Shown piece after piece: positions 24,011-28,858 of a stretch of 28,858 bases of DNA. The stretch's first letter is position 1, and every line of letters starts with the position of its first letter. Origin of the DNA: an uncultured Faecalibacterium sp. (GTDB taxonomy: Bacteria; Bacillota; Clostridia; Oscillospirales; Ruminococcaceae); the NCBI GenBank assembly GCA_934525325.1, contig CAKSZE010000014.1, positions 1 through 28,858 of the forward strand. Direction: 5' to 3'. Made by a program: the position numbers and the translations under genes. The notes below the pieces were generated by a model that was not told the origin of the DNA, searched no databases, and worked only from the letters and a program-made list of their open reading frames with translations.

Positions 24011-24039
24011 ATCTTACCACAAACCCCGCCGGTGCACAA
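24011..24039 (-). promoter_or_regulatory. Promoter of rnz-cca
   Basis: TTGTGC (24034-24039), a 17-base spacer and TAAGAT (24011-24016) on the minus strand. Confidence 0.65.
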
Positions 24040-24094
24040 TTCTTTCTGCTGCGGCATAAGCTGGGCAGAGCCTTGAAAAAGGAGGGCACAGCCT

Positions 24095-24277
24095 ATGCAG
24101 CGAGACCGCAGAAAACGCTATTCCCCCGCCCGGCATCCGGTACTTTTGCGCCGGGTGCTCTTGGTGCTGTGCATTCTGGCGGTGCTGTGGCTGGGGTACA
24201 GCTGCATGATGCCGCAGCTGCTTTTTTCCGCCCGGGGCACCATGATCTTTGTGCCAGACCCGCCGCTGCGGAGGTAG
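24095..24277 (+). CDS. Small basic single-span membrane protein, unknown
   Basis: A 60-residue ORF with a strong AAGGAGGG 8 to 9 bases before its ATG. The N-terminus (1-19) has nine Arg or Lys residues. A hydrophobic helix covers about 20-42, and the short tail ends Pro-Pro-Leu-Arg-Arg. The positive-inside rule puts the N-terminus in the cytosol. It is divergent from rnz and lies opposite no other gene. I recognise no family. The ribosome site and the repeat-borne terminator behind it support a real gene. Confidence 0.6.
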   Translation: MQRDRRKRYSPARHPVLLRRVLLVLCILAVLWLGYSCMMPQLLFSARGTMIFVPDPPLRR

Positions 24278-24280
24278 CTG

Positions 24281-24404
24281 GACGATCTTGAATGCGCGCC
24301 GCGTTCGCTTTGCGCATATTCAGCGGAAGAATTATTTATATTTTCGGGTTTCAGAAACGCCTGCGGGCGTTTCTGAAACCCATTTTCACGGGAGGGGTCG
24401 TAAA
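24281..24404 (+). repeat. Second copy of the intergenic repeat, with terminator hairpin
   Basis: It matches the minus-orientation copy at 18534-18656 nearly end to end: ACGAT start, AATGCGC, CGCGTT, GCTTTGCGCAT, a variable AT-rich middle, the hairpin and GGGGTCGT. The hairpin is a perfect 16-bp stem (24346-24361 with 24366-24381) followed by ATTTTC. It starts 4 bases after the stop of the small ORF. Confidence 0.78.
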
Positions 24405-24432
24405 GGCGAGCCTGCAAAAATCACCAGACGCA

Positions 24433-24476
24433 AAAACAGGGCTGCTGCACGTTGCTTTGTGCAGCAGCCCTGTTTT
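24433..24476 (-). terminator. Terminator of purA-pyrB
   Basis: The arms 24433-24450 and 24459-24476 pair over 18 bp, including the A and T tracts, 5 bases beyond the pyrB stop. Confidence 0.92.
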
Positions 24477-24481
24477 CCAAC

Positions 24482-25438
24482 TTATATACTTTCCAGCACC
24501 TTTTTCCCGGTCAGCGGGTCGGGGATGCCCAGCAGCGCCAGTATAATTGCCATGCGAATATACACGCCGTTATGCACCTGATTGAAATAAGCGGCGCGGG
24601 GGTCGTTGTCCACGTCCGGCTTGATCTCGTCGATGCGGGGGAGCGGGTGCAGCACCGGCATGGTGGGCGGTGCCTGCTGCAGCAACTTTTCGTCCAGCGC
24701 ATAGCAGCCTTTCAACCGCAGATAGTCCTCCTCGTTGAAAAAGCGTTCCTTCTGGATACGGGTCATGTACAGCACGTCCAGCCCGGGCAACTCGGCTTCC
24801 AGGTCGGCGGTCTCTTTATAGTTCTGGTGCAGCGGGGTCAGGGTCTCGTCCTTGACGTACTGCGGGATGCGCAGCTCCTCGGGCGAGATGAACACGAACC
24901 GGTTGCCCTCGAACTGGCTCAGTGCGGCGGTGAGGGAGTGCACCGTCCGGCCGAACTTGAGGTCGCCGCAGAAACCGATGGTCAAATGATCCAGCCGCCC
25001 TTTGCGCTGGCGGATGGTCATCAGATCGATCATGGTCTGGGAGGGGTGGGCGTGGCCGCCATCACCTGCATTGATGACCGGCACCCGCGCATACATGGAC
25101 GCCCGAAGCGGTGCGCCCTCCTTGGGGTGGCGCATGGCAATGACGTCCGCATAGTTGCTTACCACGCGGGCGGTGTCGGCCACCGTTTCGCCCTTGCTGG
25201 CGCTGGAAAGCTGGGCCCCTGCAAAGCCCAGCGTCTTGCCGCCCAGCCGCAGCATGGCAGATTCAAAAGAAAGGCGGGTGCGGGTGCTGGGCTCGTAGAA
25301 CAGGGTGGCCAGAATGCGGCCATCGCACAGGTGGGCGTAGGGCGCGGGGTCGGCCTCCATCTGGTCGGCAAGGTCGAGCAGTGCCAGCTGCTCGGCCAGA
25401 GAAAAGCTGCCGGGCTCAATGAAATGTCTCACAGCCAT
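24482..25438 (-). CDS. pyrB: Aspartate carbamoyltransferase catalytic subunit
   Basis: This enzyme joins carbamoyl phosphate and aspartate, the committed step of pyrimidine synthesis. It is 318 residues long. The carbamoyl-phosphate loop Phe-Tyr-Glu-Pro-Ser-Thr-Arg-Thr-Arg ends at residue 55, and the aspartate-binding His-Pro-Leu-Pro-Arg is at about 261-265. No pyrI or other pyr gene is adjacent. Its start lies inside the last 10 bases of purA, so it depends on purA translation. The call is secure. Confidence 0.96.
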   Translation of the reverse strand: MAVRHFIEPGSFSLAEQLALLDLADQMEADPAPYAHLCDGRILATLFYEPSTRTRLSFESAMLRLGGKTLGFAGAQLSSASKGETVADTARVVSNYADVIAMRHPKEGAPLRASMYARVPVINAGDGGHAHPSQTMIDLMTIRQRKGRLDHLTIGFCGDLKFGRTVHSLTAALSQFEGNRFVFISPEELRIPQYVKDETLTPLHQNYKETADLEAELPGLDVLYMTRIQKERFFNEEDYLRLKGCYALDEKLLQQAPPTMPVLHPLPRIDEIKPDVDNDPRAAYFNQVHNGVYIRMAIILALLGIPDPLTGKKVLESI

Positions 25439-26739
25439 TCTCCCTTCAGCACAAACTTTTCGCGCTCCGCGCCGGTGGAAACGAACTGGATCTCGTGTTC
25501 CAGCTGCTTTTCAAGGAACTCCACATAGGCCTTAGCTTCCTTGGGCAGTTCTGCCCAGCTGCGGCAGCCGGAGATATCCTTGTTCCAGCCGGGCAGCAGG
25601 GTGACCACCGGCTGCACGCGGTCAAGGTCGGACAGGGTGTCGAAGCGGGGGACTTCCACTCCGTCCAGCTTGTAACCGGTGATGACCGGGATCTGCTTCA
25701 TGCTGCTCAGCACGTCCAGCTTGGTCAGCGCGATCTTATCCGCACCCTGACATTGCAGGCCGTAGCGGCTGGCAACGCAGTCAAAGGGGCCCACCCGACG
25801 GGGACGGCCGGTAGCTGCACCGTACTCGCCGCCGGCCTTGCGCAGCTTTTCGTTCCACGCTTCGCCCATCGCGTTCTCTGCCGCAAAGGGGCCAGCGCCC
25901 ACACAGGTGGAGTAGGCTTTCAGCACACCCACCACATGGTCGAGTTTGCAGTTGGGGATGCCCGCACCCAGCGGCGCGTAGGCTGCCAGCGTGTTGGAGC
26001 TGGAAGTGAACGGGAAGATGCCGTAGTCGATATCCCGCATTGCGCCCAGCTGCGCTTCCAGCACGATGCGCTTGCCGCTGTCGTGCGCCTGCTGCAAAAA
26101 TGCGCCCACATCACAGATGAAAGGCGCAAAGTACACAGCCTGCTGCCTGCACCAGTTCAGCAGGGCATCGTAGCTCATGGGCTCCTGATGGTAACAGCCC
26201 GCCAGCTCCATGTTTTTGGCGTCCAGAATCATATGCAGACGGTTCTGGGTGCGCTGCTCGTCCAGATGCAAAAGGTCGCCCAGACGCAGGGTCTTTTTGC
26301 GGTACTTGTCGCTGTAAGCATAGGCGATGCCGCGCCGGGTAGAGCCGAATGCGCTGCCCTTTTGGGCAAGGCGGTCCTCTTCCAGCCCGTCCTGTACCTT
26401 GTGCCACGGCATGGAGATGGTAGCCTTATCGGAGAGTTTCAGGTTCTCCGGCTCCACCTTTACGCCGCGCGCCTCAATGGCTTCCATCTCCCCGGCCAGA
26501 TGCTCAAGGTCGATCACCATGCCGGTGCCCAGCACGCAGGTCACCTCCGGGTGCAGGATGCCGGAGGGCAGCAGATTCAGGATGAACTTGCCCTTCTCGG
26601 TCACAACGGTATGACCGGCATTGTTGCCGCCCTGATAGCGCGCAACGATATCGGCATTTTCGGCCAGCAGGTCGATGACGCGGCCCTTGCCCTCATCGCC
26701 CCAGTTGATTCCAGTAACAGCGGTCAGCATAAACTTCAT
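25429..26739 (-). CDS. purA: Adenylosuccinate synthetase
   Basis: This GTP-dependent enzyme makes adenylosuccinate from IMP and aspartate, the first step from IMP to AMP. It is 436 residues long. Asn-Trp-Gly-Asp-Glu-Gly-Lys-Gly is at residues 12-19 with catalytic Asp15, and Gly-Gly-Asn-Asn-Ala-Gly-His holds catalytic His43. The start is ATG 26739 or ATG 26730; a GAAGG site is close to the first and rather far from the second, so I keep the longer form without certainty. It is first in a two-gene operon with pyrB; both enzymes use aspartate. Confidence 0.95.
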   Translation of the reverse strand: MKFMLTAVTGINWGDEGKGRVIDLLAENADIVARYQGGNNAGHTVVTEKGKFILNLLPSGILHPEVTCVLGTGMVIDLEHLAGEMEAIEARGVKVEPENLKLSDKATISMPWHKVQDGLEEDRLAQKGSAFGSTRRGIAYAYSDKYRKKTLRLGDLLHLDEQRTQNRLHMILDAKNMELAGCYHQEPMSYDALLNWCRQQAVYFAPFICDVGAFLQQAHDSGKRIVLEAQLGAMRDIDYGIFPFTSSSNTLAAYAPLGAGIPNCKLDHVVGVLKAYSTCVGAGPFAAENAMGEAWNEKLRKAGGEYGAATGRPRRVGPFDCVASRYGLQCQGADKIALTKLDVLSSMKQIPVITGYKLDGVEVPRFDTLSDLDRVQPVVTLLPGWNKDISGCRSWAELPKEAKAYVEFLEKQLEHEIQFVSTGAEREKFVLKGEWL

Positions 26740-26779
26740 TTACCTTCTTTTTCATTCTTGTTTCCTGTTCGCGGTGTTT

Positions 26780-26808
26780 ATTATACGAGGGCGCAGAGAA
26801 TATGTAAA
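26780..26808 (-). promoter_or_regulatory. SigA promoter of purA-pyrB
   Basis: TTTACA (26803-26808), a 17-base spacer and a perfect TATAAT (26780-26785) on the minus strand. Between this promoter and the divergent one at 26975 I see no gene or clear site. Confidence 0.82.
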
Positions 26809-26974
26809 AAGTATCCTGTGTATAGTAGCAATACGTTTTTTACATTACAAGGGCTGCTGCCGTCCGCACCGGGCACGCAGGTACGGCAAAAAACGCCTTG
26901 CAGCGCGGCGCACATCCACTGAAAAAGAAAGTAGCACTTTTAACGTCTTGTGCGAATTTTTTTCAAAAAAGCCC

Positions 26975-27003
26975 TTGACTTCACTCGAATGAAGCGGTAA
27001 AAT
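26975..27003 (+). promoter_or_regulatory. SigA promoter of the Trp T-box-trpB2 unit
   Basis: TTGACT (26975-26980), a 17-base spacer and TAAAAT (26998-27003). The expected transcription start is near 27010. Confidence 0.82.
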
Positions 27004-27009
27004 GCACTC

Positions 27010-27312
27010 AAACCAGAGAGAAAGCATAAGTACCACCGCGATCCCCCTGCTTTTACAGAGAGTGCCGGACAAGCTGAGACCGGCGCAAGGCAGCTGCTGG
27101 TGGGAATGGGCTTTTGAGGGCAAACCAAACCGCACCGCAAGGTGCGCAGTAGGGGCGACGGAGAGCGGCTTCGTTAACAAAGCCGGTATGTGTTGGCATA
27201 TCACGAGAGGGCAGGGTCGTACCTGCCAAGATTGGGTGGCACCGCAGGAGTGTAATTTTCCGCTCTTGTCCCAATACACGAACGTGTTTTGGGACAGGGG
27301 CGTTTTCTTTTT
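27010..27312 (+). ncRNA. T-box leader with tryptophan (UGG) specifier
   Basis: Stem I has AGTA at 27029-27032 and, opposite it, GAA-TGG with the specifier TGG at 27107-27109. The T-box core GGGTGGCACCGCAGG is at 27234-27248. Its TGGC bulge pairs with a GCCA tRNA end, matching discriminator G of bacterial tRNA-Trp. The two independent signals and the downstream tryptophan synthase agree. Uncharged tRNA-Trp should prevent termination at 27261-27312 and turn on the gene. Confidence 0.93.
27261..27312 (+). terminator. T-box-controlled terminator before trpB2
   Basis: A stem of about 20 bp with two small mismatches (27261-27280 with 27283-27302) is followed by TTTTCTTTTT. Confidence 0.88.
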
Positions 27313-27359
27313 CCCTTGTCCCGCAAGGAAGGGTCCCGTACCCGGAAAGGACAAGCATT

Positions 27360-28748
27360 ATGAAAACCGATGCAAACATTCCGTACAAGTATTATCTGGA
27401 AGAATCCGAGCTGCCCACCGCATGGTACAATGTGCGGGCGGATATGAAGAACAAGCCCGCCCCGCTGCTGAACCCCGGCACCTTGCAGCCCATGACCGCA
27501 AAGGAGCTGGACGGCGTTTTCTGTGACGAGCTGGTGCAGCAGGAGCTGGACGACACCACCGCCTTGATTCCCATCCCGGACGAGATCCGGGAATACTACC
27601 GGATGTACCGTCCCAGTCCCCTGTGCCGCGCCTACCGGCTGGAGCAGGCACTGGGCACCCCGGCTAAAATTTACTACAAGTTCGAGGGCAACAACACCAG
27701 CGGCAGCCACAAGCTGAACAGTGCCATTGCGCAGGCCTACTACGCCAAAAAGCAGGGCTTGAAGGGCGTGACCACCGAGACCGGAGCCGGTCAGTGGGGC
27801 ACGGCGCTCTCCATGGCGTGCAGCTATTTCGGGCTGGACTGCAAGGTGTACATGGTCAAGGTGAGCTACGAGCAAAAGCCCTTCCGGCGCGAGGTGATGC
27901 GCACCTACGGTGCTTCCGTTACCCCCAGCCCCAGCATGACCACCAACGTGGGACGCAAAATTCTGGCTGAGCACCCCGACACCACCGGCAGCCTGGGCTG
28001 CGCCATCAGCGAGGCGGTGGAAGTTGCCACCTCCACCCCGGGCTACCGCTATGTGCTGGGCAGCGTGCTGAATCAGGTGCTGCTGCACCAGAGCGTCATC
28101 GGTCTGGAAACGCAGGCCGCGCTGAAAAAGCTGGGCGTCAAGCCGGATATCATCATCGGCTGCGCGGGCGGCGGCAGCAATCTGGGCGGTCTGATCAGCC
28201 CCTTCATGGGCGAAAAGCTGCGCGGTGAGGCAGACTACCGCTTTATTGCCGTAGAGCCTGCCAGCTGCCCCAGCTTTACCCGCGGCAAGTTTGCCTACGA
28301 CTTCTGCGATACCGGCATGGTCTGCCCGCTGGCCAAGATGTACACCCTTGGCTCCGGCTTCATCCCCAGTCCCAACCACGCGGGCGGCCTGCGCTACCAC
28401 GGCATGAGCAGCATCCTGAGCCAGCTATACCACGACGGCCTGATGGAGGCCACCAGCGTGGAGCAGACCAGCGTGTTTGAAGCCGCCGAGCAGTTTGCCC
28501 GCATCGAGGGCATCCTGCCCGCACCGGAAAGCAGCCACGCCATCCGGGTAGCCATTGACGAAGCACTGAAGTGCAAGGAGCGCGGCGAGGAAAAGACCAT
28601 CGTCTTTGGCCTGACCGGCACCGGCTACTTTGATATGGTGGCTTACGAGAAGTTCCACGAGGGCAAGATGACCGACTACATCCCCACAGATGCCGACCTG
28701 CAGAAGGGCTTTGACGGCATCCCCCGCTTCTCCGGCAACGAGTTCTGA
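27360..28748 (+). CDS. TrpB2-type tryptophan synthase beta chain (PLP)
   Basis: This PLP enzyme makes tryptophan from indole and serine. Its length (462 aa) and an N-terminal extension of about 90 residues mark the TrpB2 (TIGR01415-like) branch rather than classical TrpB1, which pairs with TrpA. Lys118 in Ser-Gly-Ser-His-Lys-Leu-Asn is the Schiff-base lysine. Glu-Thr-Gly-Ala-Gly-Gln-Trp-Gly follows, and Gly-Cys-Ala-Gly-Gly-Gly-Ser-Asn near 263-270 binds the PLP phosphate. The ATG at 27360 has AAAGGA 8 bases upstream. No trpA or other trp gene adjoins it, so it may scavenge free indole, and its Trp-specific T-box supports the substrate call. Confidence 0.93.
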   Translation: MKTDANIPYKYYLEESELPTAWYNVRADMKNKPAPLLNPGTLQPMTAKELDGVFCDELVQQELDDTTALIPIPDEIREYYRMYRPSPLCRAYRLEQALGTPAKIYYKFEGNNTSGSHKLNSAIAQAYYAKKQGLKGVTTETGAGQWGTALSMACSYFGLDCKVYMVKVSYEQKPFRREVMRTYGASVTPSPSMTTNVGRKILAEHPDTTGSLGCAISEAVEVATSTPGYRYVLGSVLNQVLLHQSVIGLETQAALKKLGVKPDIIIGCAGGGSNLGGLISPFMGEKLRGEADYRFIAVEPASCPSFTRGKFAYDFCDTGMVCPLAKMYTLGSGFIPSPNHAGGLRYHGMSSILSQLYHDGLMEATSVEQTSVFEAAEQFARIEGILPAPESSHAIRVAIDEALKCKERGEEKTIVFGLTGTGYFDMVAYEKFHEGKMTDYIPTDADLQKGFDGIPRFSGNEF

Positions 28749-28791
28749 GTCTTAGCGGAAGCCCCGCTTCTCTCCTGCCGGTAAAAAGCGC

Positions 28792-28819
28792 TTGCAATTC
28801 CGGCGCGCCGTGCTATGAT
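28792..28819 (+). promoter_or_regulatory. Promoter for a gene beyond the right edge
   Basis: TTGCAA (28792-28797), a 16-base spacer and TATGAT (28814-28819). The last 110 bases hold no other feature, and no terminator is seen after trpB2. Confidence 0.55.
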
Positions 28820-28858
28820 ACAAGAAGAGCATAAAGCCGCTTCTGCCGCAGGCCGCGC

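Noticed and set aside
27002..27526. 174-residue plus-strand ORF in the Trp leader
   Set aside because: It covers the T-box RNA and enters trpB2 out of frame; the structured RNA explains the sequence.

Overview
The window looks like chromosome from a GC-rich, low-motility-type Bacillota of the gut, most likely Faecalibacterium or a close Oscillospiraceae/Ruminococcaceae relative. This is inferred from gene content, AGGAGG-type ribosome binding sites, consensus SigA promoters, two T-box leaders and intergenic palindromic repeats; no search was run. Most of the sequence is ordinary housekeeping DNA, with one end of a mobilizable element at the left.

Region 1 (1 to about 4260) is the right-hand part of an integrated mobilizable element. 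It carries a 5'-truncated CHC2 zinc-finger primase, a D5/P4-type SF3 helicase, a GTAC-rich iteron-like array that could be a replication origin, an origin of transfer that closely resembles the MOBV/pMV158 type, a MOBV (Mob/Pre) relaxase that starts at TTG, a small downstream protein, and a convergent DUF6061-type small protein. The element lies beside the 3' end of a tRNA-Tyr gene (4265-4349, minus). No integrase is visible.

Region 2 (4550-13220) is branched-chain amino acid metabolism. A T-box leader with a probable isoleucine AUC specifier precedes ilvB-ilvN-ilvC-ilvD, all on the minus strand. A DUF815-type AAA ATPase (plus strand) separates this from an ilvA-ridA pair with its own promoter: IlvA makes 2-oxobutyrate for the isoleucine branch, and RidA clears the reactive enamine intermediate.

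Region 3 (13297-16825) is a four-gene minus-strand operon: XpaC-like membrane protein, TelA-like protein, a LemA-like protein and a TPM-domain protein with a Gly/Pro/Arg-rich tail. It looks like an envelope or stress module. Region 4 (16929-19720) holds a hypoxanthine-DNA-glycosylase-like gene overlapping a HAD phosphatase gene, a composite of inverted repeats, and a predicted heavy-metal exporter (ArsP_2 family) whose promoter is studded with TTGCAA boxes.

Region 5 (19771-23981) is a tRNA-maturation cluster on the minus strand: rnz-cca, then mnmA-tcdA from a second promoter covered by a 15-bp palindrome. Region 6 (24095-28858) has a small one-TM ORF, the purA-pyrB overlapping pair, and a Trp-specifier T-box that controls a stand-alone TrpB2-type tryptophan synthase beta chain. 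A plausible promoter for a gene beyond the window lies at the right edge.
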